DNA of 64,000 nt from Cellvibrio fontiphilus_A (GCF_042646205.1 NZ_JBHRTF010000006.1:443991-507990); one strand, 5' to 3'; positions 24,270-33,809 are shown, numbered from the stretch's first letter. Numbers and translations: made by a program. The notes: generated by a model not told the origin, from the letters alone.

Positions 24270-26963
24270 TTAAAAGTTGTAGCTGATGTCAAGGCTGATG
24301 CTGGTGCCTACTTCTTGACGAAGGATGGTGACATCTTGCCCTTGCACATTGGTTTGGGTGATTTCACGATCTTCATCCAGCAAGTTGCGCAGTTTTGCTT
24401 TGAGGATGAGCTGCTCAATTGGATAGTAGGAATAGGTAAAATCCAGCGAACTAAACGGTTGCTCAAAGGCATCGTCGTGACCAGTATCAACCGCAGCGAG
24501 TGTCAGTTTTTCACCGGCGATATTGTAGGAAAGCGCCGCGCCGTGTTTACCATCATCAGAGTCATAACCCAATTGCGCATTGAGCACGTAAGGTGATTGG
24601 CCACTCATGGTGCGAACGCTATTGGTGTAACCACCGTTGGTGGGAGAAACCACTTCTGAATCACTTAAGGTCAGGTTACCTGATACGAAAAATCCGTAAT
24701 CAAGATTCCACAAGCCTTCAAATTCCACACCGTAGAGCTCACCAGACAAGGCGTTTTCAAAACTCATGATGATGTCGCTGTCTGAACCGGGTTCCAGTTT
24801 TTGTTCGATAGGATCAGTGATGTCTTTGTAGAACAAAGAAACGGTCAGGTTATTGCCGCCATCGAAATACCATTCACCACGTAAATCGATATTATCCAAC
24901 ATGGAATCGCGCAGGTTTGGATTGCCGCGCACGCGGATATTCAATTCAGGATCGATATAAACCACATCGGCCATTTCACGCAGGTCAGGGCGCACCACCG
25001 TTTGCGCATAACTCAAACGCAACTGGAAAGTTTCTGAATTCATGAAGCCATCGTTGATGTAGGTTAATGCCGCCGATGGATACACATCATCACTGCGACG
25101 AGTGTAAGTCTGGTTTTCGTTTTGCAATTCCTTGATCAGGTTTTCCAGCGTAATGCCGGTGTAATCGAGCAGATCGAGTGGCAACAATGCGGTGCGGAAA
25201 TCTTCGTAGCGCGCACCAGCGGTGATACGCCAGGTATCGCTCAGGGTTGCATCGATCATCCCGTAAAACGCATCGGTCATTTGCCCGGCAATATAACTTT
25301 CGGTACCGAAACCGCGGCTCATGGTCAATTCAAAATCGTTGTTGAGGTTATTGATGTTGCTATCGGTAAACACATCGCCCGGCATGCCTTCCAGGAAGTT
25401 GCCGCCACCCACATCAATCAGCGCTGTGTAACCAAAATATTGGCGCGATTTGTCGTTGTAGCTATAACCGCCGCTGAGCGTAACTTCGGCGTTGTCAAAC
25501 AACAGGGGTAATTTTGCATTCCAGCCGTGGCTTATTACATCGTCTTGCAAATTCAAAAATGCAAATTGTGCAGATGAATTGGAGGTAATGCGTGTACTGA
25601 GAACTTCACCGGTTTGTGGATCTACCGTGTTATCACCGCCAATGGTGGTTGCGCCAGGAATATTGGTTTCCACTGTGGAATCCGAATAAAACCAATCGAC
25701 ACTGATATCACCCAAGGTATTGCCGGAAAGTTGGTCGAACTTATGTGTACCCAAGGCCTGGGTAATTTCAACTTCGCGATCCTGATAGCGGGTTTCGTAG
25801 GTAACTTTTTGGTTGCCGTCAGCCAAATTGTTGTTGCTGTTTTGCGCAAAGGTAATGGCTGCTTCATCGGTTTCGTTACCGATCAACATGTAACTGGCTT
25901 CGATGTTGTGCATGTCTTGATAATCGATACCAACACCAATCGAACCCAGTTCTTTTGTGTCTTCCTGGGTGCGTTTAGTGGAAGAGTAGGTGACATCGGG
26001 TGAGCCTACGCCTTGGCGGATTTGGTTTTTGTTGCGCCATTCGGTTTTTTCAGACCAGTTGAGAATGCTGCCGACAGTCCAATCGTCACCAATATCCCAG
26101 GAGTTGCCGAGTGCAACCGAGCCGTTTTGATCCAAGGGTGAATCGTCTTCGCGGATAGCGACATCGCGGTTTAATGACAGCATCAAGCTGCGGTTGATCG
26201 CAATAGATTCCTGCGCTTGTTCGGGCGTCACACTGTTATCGACTTCGGTACTTAGAATACGGCGGATACCGTTGATATCCAGATAGCCTTGGTAAGTGTC
26301 CAATGCTTGGTCGATGGCTTTTGGTAAGCCACTGGTTTTACCGCCACCTGAATAGGTGATATCGCCATCGCCGCTATTGGTATTGGTGCCGGTGCCGAGG
26401 GTGATGTTAAAAATAAATTCGTCCGGAACACTCTTGGTGCGGATGTTCACGTTGCCGCCGCCAAAGTGCGCGGGCAGGTCAGGTGAATAGGATTTCTGGA
26501 TTTTTAAACTATCCACGATGGATGCGGGAATAATATCCAGCGGTAATACATTGCGCGTTAATTCTGGCGATGGCACTTGGGCGCCGTTCAATTGCACGCT
26601 GGAGTAACGCTCACCAAGGCCGCGCACATAAACGTATTTGCCCTGGTTTAAGGTCACGCCGGTCACACGGGTGAGCGCGACGGCAACGTTGGAGTCACCG
26701 GTGCGGGAAATTTGGTCTGAACCCATCAAGTCAGCAGCGAACGCATCTTCCATCCGCTCTTGCACAATTGTTTGTGCGCCACTTTGTTGGCGGCCGGTTA
26801 CTAACATTTCTTCCAGCACGGGCGCTTCTATCGCAGGCATTGGAATACTTGGTTGCTCATCGGCTTCTTGGGCGAAACCGGGTTGTGCCAATACTGACAG
26901 TGAGGCAGCAGAAATGGCGATAAATAATTTGTGACGGTTGAGTAAACAATTTTGCATGGTCAT
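24270..26963 (-). CDS. TonB-dependent outer-membrane receptor
   Basis: This 897-aa product has a signal peptide (ending QPGFAQ), a TonB-box-like EEMLVTGRQ, and a plug with SNVAVALTRVTGVTLNQGKY and VYVRGLGERYSSVQLNG. A loop LPAHFGGGNVNIRTK follows, then a 22-strand-like barrel ending SISLDISYNF. The first ATG (26963) is only two bases from AAGG; the ATG at 26957 has better spacing, so the true start may be two codons later. It follows a lipoprotein gene on the same strand across a terminator and precedes the TonB-C-terminal-like gene. Cargo cannot be told from sequence; no Fur box was found upstream. Confidence 0.93.
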   Translation of the reverse strand: MTMQNCLLNRHKLFIAISAASLSVLAQPGFAQEADEQPSIPMPAIEAPVLEEMLVTGRQQSGAQTIVQERMEDAFAADLMGSDQISRTGDSNVAVALTRVTGVTLNQGKYVYVRGLGERYSSVQLNGAQVPSPELTRNVLPLDIIPASIVDSLKIQKSYSPDLPAHFGGGNVNIRTKSVPDEFIFNITLGTGTNTNSGDGDITYSGGGKTSGLPKAIDQALDTYQGYLDINGIRRILSTEVDNSVTPEQAQESIAINRSLMLSLNRDVAIREDDSPLDQNGSVALGNSWDIGDDWTVGSILNWSEKTEWRNKNQIRQGVGSPDVTYSSTKRTQEDTKELGSIGVGIDYQDMHNIEASYMLIGNETDEAAITFAQNSNNNLADGNQKVTYETRYQDREVEITQALGTHKFDQLSGNTLGDISVDWFYSDSTVETNIPGATTIGGDNTVDPQTGEVLSTRITSNSSAQFAFLNLQDDVISHGWNAKLPLLFDNAEVTLSGGYSYNDKSRQYFGYTALIDVGGGNFLEGMPGDVFTDSNINNLNNDFELTMSRGFGTESYIAGQMTDAFYGMIDATLSDTWRITAGARYEDFRTALLPLDLLDYTGITLENLIKELQNENQTYTRRSDDVYPSAALTYINDGFMNSETFQLRLSYAQTVVRPDLREMADVVYIDPELNIRVRGNPNLRDSMLDNIDLRGEWYFDGGNNLTVSLFYKDITDPIEQKLEPGSDSDIIMSFENALSGELYGVEFEGLWNLDYGFFVSGNLTLSDSEVVSPTNGGYTNSVRTMSGQSPYVLNAQLGYDSDDGKHGAALSYNIAGEKLTLAAVDTGHDDAFEQPFSSLDFTYSYYPIEQLILKAKLRNLLDEDREITQTNVQGQDVTILRQEVGTSISLDISYNF

Positions 26964-27011
26964 AACCTTTTCTGATTCGTTGGTCTGCAGGGCGCGGCAT
27001 CTGGTGTTATC

Positions 27012-27046
27012 AAAAAGAGAGGCGCCCTAGGGCGCCTCTTTTCCGT
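27012..27046 (-). terminator. terminator between lipoprotein and TonB receptor genes
   Basis: AGGCGCCCT and AGGGCGCCT pair perfectly with almost no loop, extended by GAG/CTT-type pairs and flanked by A and T runs on either side. On the minus strand it lies after the lipoprotein gene, so the receptor may be expressed at a different level or from a separate promoter. Confidence 0.8.
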
Positions 27047-27077
27047 TGCCAGCAACAAGGCGTATGTATGCCCTGAA

Positions 27078-28736
27078 TTAGTTGGCGGTCATGCCTACAG
27101 TCCAGCCTGAAACCCAGTCGTTGCTTTCGCTAACAGCACCGATGAAGTTCACGCTATCAAAGAAGTTGTTGCTTCCTGCTGCTGGTGCAGTAGTGGTTGA
27201 TGGATTTTCAGACAGTTTGGTCACGTCGGTTACCGGTACAGTGATCGCTGCCGCGTTGCCATCGGTCATGCTCGCCAGAGTCAGGTAAGCGCGTGGGTTG
27301 GTCGCCAAATCTTTGAGAATGTTGGCTGGCAAACCACCGGTAACTGCAGAGTCGATTACCACGTTGTTGTTGCCTGCTGCGGTGAACCAGGTTTTCAGGT
27401 TGAAGCCAGCGTTGCTTGGATCAACCTTGCCGGTTTTGATCGCTTCGGTACAGGCAACCAGGGTGCTCTTAACAACAGAGATACCTGCTTCCATCGCATC
27501 GCCAGTTTGTGGGCCTTCGGTATCATCGTGTTCAAAACATTCGTTAGATGACATACCGGTGGCGTTTGAGGTGATGATCGAGTTGTAGATTTCAAACTGG
27601 GTGCCTTCACGCAACAGTGGGCCTTCTGAGTCACCTTTAGAGGTTGGGAAGGTGCCTTGGTTGGTGTCAACCGCGCTGGTCACACAGGTGTGGTTGGAAA
27701 TACGTGGGTGGGTCATTGGCAGAATGCCATCGCCGCGACCTTCACCGGTGTTGTCGCCTTCGATACAACGGTTTGCACCGGAGGTATGGATGGCCAGTGC
27801 GAATTGGATGTTACCGACGTAGCCATCAGCAAAGTCGAAAGAGTCATCGGCAACGTTCACAGCAACTACGTGCTTGAGGTTTACTGCACCGCCGAACATT
27901 TCAAAGCCATCGTCACGGGTAGAGTAGGTTTGTACGTAATCGACAACAGTACCTGAGCCAACGGCGTAGAAGGTAATACCGTTCAATTCATTGCCATCAA
28001 CCACTTCATAACCAGCGTGCTTAACAACAACGTAACGCAATACGCCAGAGGATTCGCTGTTGTTGTTGCCGCCGTAAGTGCCAGGACGGCCTTCAGAGGT
28101 CACGTGACAGTTGGCCGGGTCGGTACATTTGTTGGTCAAACCTTGACCGAGTATTTGGATGCCGCCCCACAGACCGCGATCACCTTCGGTTGCTGCGTTT
28201 TCTATCAGATCTTTAGTCGCGCTGAACACGATAGGCGCTTCTTTGGTGCCTTCTGCAAAAATTTGTGAGCCGCGCGCTACACGCACGTAATCAACCGGGT
28301 TGCTGAACGCCAATTTGGCGCCCGCTTTGATAGTCAGGATGGGGCCAGCGCCAGCTGCAGGTACCGCAGCACCAGCGGCAACATCGTTGGCATCAACATC
28401 TTCACCGACAAACAAACTGTCCTGGAAAATGTGTACGCCGTTGTTTGCCAGAGCGGGGATTTCAAGGTCGGCGGTCAGTGGGCGAGTGTCGCTCACAAAA
28501 GTTACGCCGTAAGTACAGTTATTGCCGCTGAAAGTCCCTTGGAATTTTTGACCGCCCAACTCATAAGAGGCGCAGGGGTTAGTGGCAACTGAAGAGCTGC
28601 TGGCGCCGTTGTTATTGGTGGTATTGTTGTTTGAATCAGTCACAGTATTGCTTGGGTTCAAATTGATATCACCGCCACCGCATGCTGCCAAGGTTGCTGC
28701 CAGGAGGTTCAGTGCAAAAATATTCTTCAGCTTCAT
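27078..28736 (-). CDS. large surface lipoprotein, probable beta-helix fold
   Basis: The 552-aa product begins with a lipoprotein signal (LLAATLAACGGG, lipobox Cys near residue 19), followed by an Asn/Thr/Ser-rich linker. The body looks like a right-handed parallel beta-helix: repeated strand-turn pieces such as APIVFSATKDLI, RGLWGGIQILGQG, SGVLRYVVVKHAGYEV and LKHVVAVNVADDSFDFADG. Several cysteines may form disulfides. It resembles lipoproteins encoded beside TonB receptors in marine and soil gammaproteobacteria, but I cannot name a substrate. A Pho-like repeat array lies 98-126 bases upstream of the start. Confidence 0.83.
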   Translation of the reverse strand: MKLKNIFALNLLAATLAACGGGDINLNPSNTVTDSNNNTTNNNGASSSSVATNPCASYELGGQKFQGTFSGNNCTYGVTFVSDTRPLTADLEIPALANNGVHIFQDSLFVGEDVDANDVAAGAAVPAAGAGPILTIKAGAKLAFSNPVDYVRVARGSQIFAEGTKEAPIVFSATKDLIENAATEGDRGLWGGIQILGQGLTNKCTDPANCHVTSEGRPGTYGGNNNSESSGVLRYVVVKHAGYEVVDGNELNGITFYAVGSGTVVDYVQTYSTRDDGFEMFGGAVNLKHVVAVNVADDSFDFADGYVGNIQFALAIHTSGANRCIEGDNTGEGRGDGILPMTHPRISNHTCVTSAVDTNQGTFPTSKGDSEGPLLREGTQFEIYNSIITSNATGMSSNECFEHDDTEGPQTGDAMEAGISVVKSTLVACTEAIKTGKVDPSNAGFNLKTWFTAAGNNNVVIDSAVTGGLPANILKDLATNPRAYLTLASMTDGNAAAITVPVTDVTKLSENPSTTTAPAAGSNNFFDSVNFIGAVSESNDWVSGWTVGMTAN

Positions 28737-29173
28737 GAGTTAAGTCTCTTCTCAGTTGTCACAAGGTGTAAGTGAAAATCGCTGCGCTGTTTTGATCCCT
28801 AGCGCTTAGGTGACGCTATCTTTGATGACAAATGTGAAACTTGGACGACAGAATGATGAAAGTTTTGTTTCTGAAAAATGGCAGAAATATTTCATGTTGC
28901 AGCCGAAACCATCCTTTAAGCTGGCCGGTTGATGGCATTGAAAATGTTCTCGATTGCGTTTGATTGTGGGCGGCGCGCGGTGCGTAGGTGTTCAATAAGC
29001 CATTGTTGATCGCCAATGACACTTGTCAGCAATGCTTATCGCGCGGGCCTTACGGGTGGGGGCGTTGCGGTAATCCGGTTGAGTGGCAGTTAGCGATTGG
29101 TTAAAGTGGCGCGCCTGATGTATCAGCCTATCTCCTGTTTTATCTCTGTGCCCTTGTGGCCCTAAAGGATCTT
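28737..29173. promoter_or_regulatory. divergent promoter region between lipoprotein gene and mlaA
   Basis: About 440 bases without a convincing gene. It carries the start-side signals of the minus-strand lipoprotein, including the repeat array at 28834-28862, and on the plus strand the leader of mlaA with AAAGGA at 29164-29169. A short minus-strand open frame (28816-29022) covers the repeat array and has no protein-like features. Confidence 0.55.
28834..28862 (-). promoter_or_regulatory. Pho-box-like triple repeat
   Basis: Read on the minus strand, CTTTCAT, CTGTCGT and GTTTCAC follow each other with 4-base spacers, the 11-bp period of PhoB sites. They match the CTGTCAT-type half-site at 6, 6 and 5 of 7 positions. 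No clear -10 is found at the canonical spacing, so this is weaker than the site before the porin. Confidence 0.45.
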
Positions 29174-29908
29174 ATGAAGCCTATCCCCAACTCCATCGCT
29201 ATTGCGCTCCTTGCAGTGTTGCCGGTCGGAACCAGTCTCGCGCAGGAGGAGGTAAACCCCGATCCTTGGCAGGGTTGGAATCGCGCTGTGTTCAATTTTA
29301 ATGACCGGGTAGATCGGTGGTTTCTAAAACCTCTGGCAAAGGGTTACAAGGCAGTCACACCCGATCCAATCGAGACAGGTATTAGCAATATTTTTTCTAA
29401 TATTGGCGAGGTTCCCAACGTTATCAACGGGACATTACAAGGCGACTTCAAGGGCGCTGGTTATGACACCGGGCGCTTTTTGGTGAACAGCACCCTGGGG
29501 CTGGGGGGATTGTTGGACGTTGCCAAACATATGAATTTACCCGCGGACACTCCCGAAGACTTTGGTCAAACCCTTGCAGTTTGGGGGGTCGGGCAGGGGC
29601 CTTATCTGGTATTGCCTTTTTTAGGGCCAAGCACCCTGCGTGATACATCGGCTATGCCGATCAATTGGTACACCGACCCTACTACTTACATATCCCACAA
29701 TCGCACTGAGATAGAAGTTAAAGCGTTGTCGATATTGAATATTCGCGCCGGGTTGCTGGATTTGGAAAACAATATCACCGGTGATCGATATGTGTTTATC
29801 CGCGATGTATACCTGCAAAGACGCGCTTACCTGATTTCTAATGGTGAGGTGAGCGATGACTTTGGCACCGAGGATTTCAGCGAGGAAGACTTTGAAGGTG
29901 ACTTCTAG
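29174..29908 (+). CDS. mlaA: MlaA/VacJ family outer-membrane lipid-asymmetry protein
   Basis: MlaA removes mislocalised phospholipids from the outer leaflet of the outer membrane and passes them to MlaC. The 244-aa product has the family core DPWQGWNRAVFNFNDRVD, YDTGRFLVNSTLGLGGLLD, EDFGQTLAVWGVGQGPYLVL and FLGPSTLRD. The ATG at 29174 has AAAGGA upstream; a further in-frame start at 29156 is less likely. Oddly, the signal peptide (AIALLAVLPVGTSLAQEE) has no lipobox cysteine, so it should be cleaved by signal peptidase I, unlike E. coli MlaA. The acidic tail (EDFSEEDFEGDF) is also notable. The mlaBCDEF genes are not in the window. Confidence 0.93.
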   Translation: MKPIPNSIAIALLAVLPVGTSLAQEEVNPDPWQGWNRAVFNFNDRVDRWFLKPLAKGYKAVTPDPIETGISNIFSNIGEVPNVINGTLQGDFKGAGYDTGRFLVNSTLGLGGLLDVAKHMNLPADTPEDFGQTLAVWGVGQGPYLVLPFLGPSTLRDTSAMPINWYTDPTTYISHNRTEIEVKALSILNIRAGLLDLENNITGDRYVFIRDVYLQRRAYLISNGEVSDDFGTEDFSEEDFEGDF

Positions 29909-29937
29909 CTTGAAGGCTTAACTTTTTGATTTAGATA

Positions 29938-29970
29938 TAAAAAACGGCTATCGAGTAGCCGTTTTTTTTG
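29938..29970. terminator. bidirectional terminator after mlaA
   Basis: AAAACGGCTA (29941-29950) and TAGCCGTTTT pair around TCGAG with a T run on the right and an A run on the left. It separates mlaA from the convergent PilZ gene. Confidence 0.88.
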
Positions 29971-29986
29971 CCTGTTTGATATTGCT

Positions 29987-30295
29987 TCAAGGCAAAATCT
30001 TGATAATTTCCAGCCCAAGTAGATGGGAGCCTGTCTCGGATGGCGCGGCGCGTACAACTTTGGCACTGGCCTTGAGTGTGGGGTTGTGGCCGTGATCGGA
30101 AGATACCTCAACATCCACCTCAGTCCCAATTGCGATTGTTTGGGGGGCTTCTACCTGTAGGCCACCACCACTAAGGTCCAGGCACAAACCTTCAATCACA
30201 GCGGAGTCGGCAGCAATTTTGGCATTCAGCGGTGCACCAATTTTCATGCGAATAAAATCGCGTTTCTCGCTGTAAGCCTTGTCGTTAATCCCCAT
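29987..30295 (-). CDS. PilZ-domain protein (predicted c-di-GMP binder)
   Basis: The 102-aa product is a stand-alone PilZ domain. Both c-di-GMP-binding motifs are intact: RxxxR as RDFIR near residue 12 and DxSxxG as DLSGGGLQ near residue 42. The ATG at 30295 has a GAGGA site seven bases upstream; an in-frame GTG at 30370 would add 25 residues with no such site. It probably acts as a cytoplasmic effector responding to diguanylate cyclases, such as the one encoded at 36185-37150, although no direct link is shown. Confidence 0.87.
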   Translation of the reverse strand: MGINDKAYSEKRDFIRMKIGAPLNAKIAADSAVIEGLCLDLSGGGLQVEAPQTIAIGTEVDVEVSSDHGHNPTLKASAKVVRAAPSETGSHLLGLEIIKILP

Positions 30296-30412
30296 AGCAT
30301 AATCCTCGTTATTGGTTACTTCATCGGAGTCTAGGTAATGGATGTGGGTCTTGCCGGTCTTAAAATTCACTTGAGTGTAGCACAGGCGCCTAAATAGCCA
30401 CTTTTGCCGGGC

Positions 30413-30443
30413 GAAAAAAAACCGCGACTAGCGCGGTTTTTTT
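30413..30443 (-). terminator. terminator after fdxA
   Basis: AAAAAACCGCG and CGCGGTTTTTT pair around ACTAG, giving a T run in both directions. It lies about 20 bases past the fdxA stop and separates it from the PilZ gene promoter. Confidence 0.85.
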
Positions 30444-30462
30444 ACAAGGTATCCAGTGCGGA

Positions 30463-30786
30463 TTAACGCTCCAAATACTGCAGTTTACCGGGAACGCCAT
30501 CCCACTCTTCCGCATCAGCGGGGGATTCTTTTACTTCGGTAATGTTTGGCCATACCTGCGCCAATTCAGCATTCAGCTCAAGGAATACCGCCTGATCTTC
30601 TGGCAGCTCATCTTCAGAGAAGATAGCGCCTACCGGGCATTCTGGCTCACACAAAGCGCAGTCAATACACTCATCCGGGTGAATCACCAGAAAATTGGGG
30701 CCTTCGTAGAAGCAATCTACAGGGCAGACTTCCACACAGTCAGTGTGTTTACATTTGATGCAATTTTCCCCAACTACAAACGTCAT
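30463..30786 (-). CDS. fdxA: 7Fe ferredoxin FdxA
   Basis: This is a low-potential electron carrier with one [3Fe-4S] and one [4Fe-4S] cluster. The 107-aa product starts MTFVVGENCIKCKHTDC and continues with CPVDCFYEG, then CIDCALCEPECPVGAI, giving the cysteine spacing of Azotobacter-type ferredoxin I. The ATG at 30786 has GGGAG upstream; a longer frame begins in non-conserved sequence and is rejected. It lies downstream of mutS on the same strand, as in Pseudomonas. Confidence 0.95.
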   Translation of the reverse strand: MTFVVGENCIKCKHTDCVEVCPVDCFYEGPNFLVIHPDECIDCALCEPECPVGAIFSEDELPEDQAVFLELNAELAQVWPNITEVKESPADAEEWDGVPGKLQYLER

Positions 30787-30968
30787 AGGAGACTCCCACA
30801 GGTAACAGAATTCGTTAGTTAATGAGCTACACAAGGCAGCGCCAAAACAAGAGCGCGCATTCTAAACAGCCGCCTCCTATTTTGGTAGGCTTTTGCCGGC
30901 TAAAACCCAGAGAAAATCCGCGAAACCAGCGGTATTTGGGCGTTATTGAGAATGCTTCTTTTTTGTGG

Positions 30969-33635
30969 CTATTTGCCTTTGGCGTAAAGCTCCTTGAGTC
31001 GATAAAGCTGCTCCAGCGCCTCGCGCGGGCTGAGGTTGTCCGGGTTGATTTTATGCAGTGCCGCCAAAGCAGGATTCGGCAGGGCATCGAATAAGCCTGA
31101 TTGCAGTGGCGATGCAACGGCAGAACTCGCCGGCTCACTGACAGTTGGTGTCGCAACAGAGGGCACCGTAATAGATGCTGCTTCAAAAGAGGGTATTTGC
31201 GCAGCTGAAGATTTAAGCGCGTGCGGGTGCTCGCCATTTTCCAGTAAATGTAATTGCTGTTGCGCCTCGGCCAAGACCTGCGCCGGAATTCCCGCCAGTT
31301 TCGCTACTTGCAAGCCATAACTTTTGCTCGCAGGGCCTTCCTGTACTTTATGCAAAAACACAATGTTATCTTTGTGTTCGGTTGCATTTAAATGCACGTT
31401 CGCAATGCCAGAAACCGTTTCTGGCAGCGAAGTAATTTCAAAATAATGGGTGGCGAATAAAGTAAACGCACGCACTTTTTCAGCGAGATGTTTTGCGCAA
31501 GCCCAGGCGAGCGACAAACCATCGAAGGTGCTGGTGCCGCGCCCGATTTCATCCATCAACACCAAGCTGCGCTCGGTGGCGTTGTGCAAAATGTTCGCGG
31601 TTTCGGTCATCTCCACCATAAAGGTCGAACGGCCACCGGCCAAATCATCGGCCGAACCAATACGGGTAAAAATCCGGTCAACAATACCAATCGTCGCTTG
31701 TTGCGCCGGAACAAAACTGCCGATGTGTGCCAGCAGTGTAATCAATGCCGCCTGTCGCATATAGGTGGATTTACCACCCATATTGGGGCCAGTGATGATG
31801 AGCATATGGCGCTGCGGATTAAATTCCAGATCGTTCGGCACAAAGGGCGCGCTGGTCACTTGCTCAACCACCGGATGGCGACCACCAACAATATGAATGC
31901 CCGCACGCAAGGATAATTCCGGTTTGCAAAAGCCTAGTGCATCGGCACGTTCAGCCAGCGTCGCTAACACATCCAATTCCGCAACGGCCGCTGCGGAATC
32001 CTGCAGTGGAATGAGTTGCGCATTTAAAATATCTATTAATTCTTCGTAGAGCGCTTTTTCGCGCGTGAGTGCGCGGCTTTGTGCAGAGAGCGCTTTGTCT
32101 TCAAATGCTTTTAATTCCGGCGTGATATAGCGCTCGGCATTTTTTAAGGTTTGACGACGAATATAATCCGCCGGTGCTTTTTCCGATTGCGCCGCCGTCA
32201 GCTCAATAAAATAACCGTGCACGCGGTTGTAGCCAACTTTTAAGGTTGGAATTCCGGTGCGCTCGCGCTCGCGGGTTTCCAAATCCAATAAATATTGACC
32301 AGCGTTGGTGCTTATATTGCGCAGCTCATCCAATTCTGCATCGTAACCTTCGGCAATCACACCGCCCTCGCGAATCACGACGGGCGGGTTTTCAATAATC
32401 GCGCGCGACAATAAATCCACAATCTCGGGGAAAGTAGAAATCTGTTGCGCCAGTGTTTTTAATTGCGGCGCTTTTTTCTGTGCCAATTCATTTTGTAATT
32501 CGGGGTAAGTGGCTACCGACATTAGTAGGCGCGATAAATCCCGCGGGCGCGCAGAACGCAAGGCCAAGCGCCCCAAAATGCGCTCCATATCGCCTACGCG
32601 TTTTAAAATGCCATTAACAATTTCAAACGCATAATTATGTTGCAGTTCCGCAATGGCATCTTGCCTGCCAATTAATAAATCCAAATCGCGCAGTGGGCGG
32701 TTCAGCCAGCGGCGCAGTAAACGGCTACCCATGCTCGTTGCTGCACGATTTAACACTGAAAACAAGGTGTGTTCGTCACCACCGGTCAGGTTGATATCCA
32801 ATTCCAAATTGCGTCGCGTTGCTGCATCCATAATCACCGCTTCATCACGATTTTCATGGGCAAGGCTGCGCACATGGGGCAGAGCGGTGCGCTGGGTTTC
32901 GCGCGCGTAACTTAATAAACAACCGGCAGCACAAATCGCTGTTTTTAAATGATCGCAACCAAAACCGGCGAGATCCTTGGTGGCGAATTGTTGAATCAAC
33001 AAGCGCTCGGCGGTTTCCAAATCAAATTCCCAAGGGCCGCGGCGGCGCAAACCTTTGCGATTCTCGACTAATGCCGGTGTAGTGATGTGATCGCTAATCA
33101 ATAATTCCGCAGGGCTCAGCCGCTGTAATTCGCCCAGCGCCGCCTCCAAACCTTCTACTTCCAACACCAAAAAACTGCCACTCGCCATATCCAGCGATGC
33201 AATCCCAAAAGTCTCACCGGCTTGATGCAAGGCCACTAATAAATTGTCCCGGCGCGAATCCAGCAGTGCTTCATCACTTACGGTGCCGGGCGTCACAATG
33301 CGCATCACCTTACGCTCAACCGGCCCCTTGGTTGTAGCCGGGTCGCCCACCTGTTCACACACCGCTACCGAGATTCCCTCTTTCACCAGCTTGGCGAGAT
33401 AGCCATCGGCCGAATGAAACGGAATGCCCGCCATAGGGATAGGCTCGCCGCTGGACTTGCCGCGCGCGGTTAGCGTGATGTCCAGAATCTGCGACGCGCG
33501 CTTGGCGTCCTCAAAGAACAGCTCGTAAAAATCGCCCATTCGGTAAAACACAATCTCATCCTTGTGCTGGGCTTTTATGCGCAAATACTGCTGCATCATC
33601 GGTGTGTGCTGGTCTGTCGGCTCAATAGTATTCAT
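30969..33635 (-). CDS. mutS: DNA mismatch repair protein MutS
   Basis: MutS recognises mismatches and small loops and starts methyl-directed repair. The 888-aa product contains the mismatch-binding YRMGDFYELFFEDAKRAS motif with the F-x-E (near residue 33). Walker A TGPNMGGKSTYMRQAALIT lies near 625, and MDEIGRGTSTFDGLSLAW near 700. A short C-terminal beta-clamp/tetramerisation region with HLLENGEHP precedes the end. It is slightly longer than E. coli MutS because of an Ala/Ser/Pro-rich linker near residue 830. The stop is followed by 182 bases before fdxA. Confidence 0.97.
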   Translation of the reverse strand: MNTIEPTDQHTPMMQQYLRIKAQHKDEIVFYRMGDFYELFFEDAKRASQILDITLTARGKSSGEPIPMAGIPFHSADGYLAKLVKEGISVAVCEQVGDPATTKGPVERKVMRIVTPGTVSDEALLDSRRDNLLVALHQAGETFGIASLDMASGSFLVLEVEGLEAALGELQRLSPAELLISDHITTPALVENRKGLRRRGPWEFDLETAERLLIQQFATKDLAGFGCDHLKTAICAAGCLLSYARETQRTALPHVRSLAHENRDEAVIMDAATRRNLELDINLTGGDEHTLFSVLNRAATSMGSRLLRRWLNRPLRDLDLLIGRQDAIAELQHNYAFEIVNGILKRVGDMERILGRLALRSARPRDLSRLLMSVATYPELQNELAQKKAPQLKTLAQQISTFPEIVDLLSRAIIENPPVVIREGGVIAEGYDAELDELRNISTNAGQYLLDLETRERERTGIPTLKVGYNRVHGYFIELTAAQSEKAPADYIRRQTLKNAERYITPELKAFEDKALSAQSRALTREKALYEELIDILNAQLIPLQDSAAAVAELDVLATLAERADALGFCKPELSLRAGIHIVGGRHPVVEQVTSAPFVPNDLEFNPQRHMLIITGPNMGGKSTYMRQAALITLLAHIGSFVPAQQATIGIVDRIFTRIGSADDLAGGRSTFMVEMTETANILHNATERSLVLMDEIGRGTSTFDGLSLAWACAKHLAEKVRAFTLFATHYFEITSLPETVSGIANVHLNATEHKDNIVFLHKVQEGPASKSYGLQVAKLAGIPAQVLAEAQQQLHLLENGEHPHALKSSAAQIPSFEAASITVPSVATPTVSEPASSAVASPLQSGLFDALPNPALAALHKINPDNLSPREALEQLYRLKELYAKGK

Positions 33636-33781
33636 CTAGAAGTCTTTATTTTTCAGTGAGTTGAAAGCGAGTTTGCATGTTAAAGCGAGGAGGGCAGCTC
33701 GAATGTCGAAGTGCAAGTGCGGCTTATTATTCCATAGTCTCATTTGGATGGGTGATCTGAATCTCCTTGCATGGATTTGGT

Positions 33782-33809
33782 GATAATGATATTGCGAATA
33801 CTTATCATT
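33782..33809. promoter_or_regulatory. overlapping Fur-box-like sites
   Basis: GATAATGATATTGCGAATA (33782-33800) and GCGAATACTTATCATT (33794-33809) both resemble the Fur consensus GATAATGATAATCATTATC. They lie about 40-70 bases before a small operon linked to siderophore-iron handling, so iron repression is likely. Confidence 0.65.
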
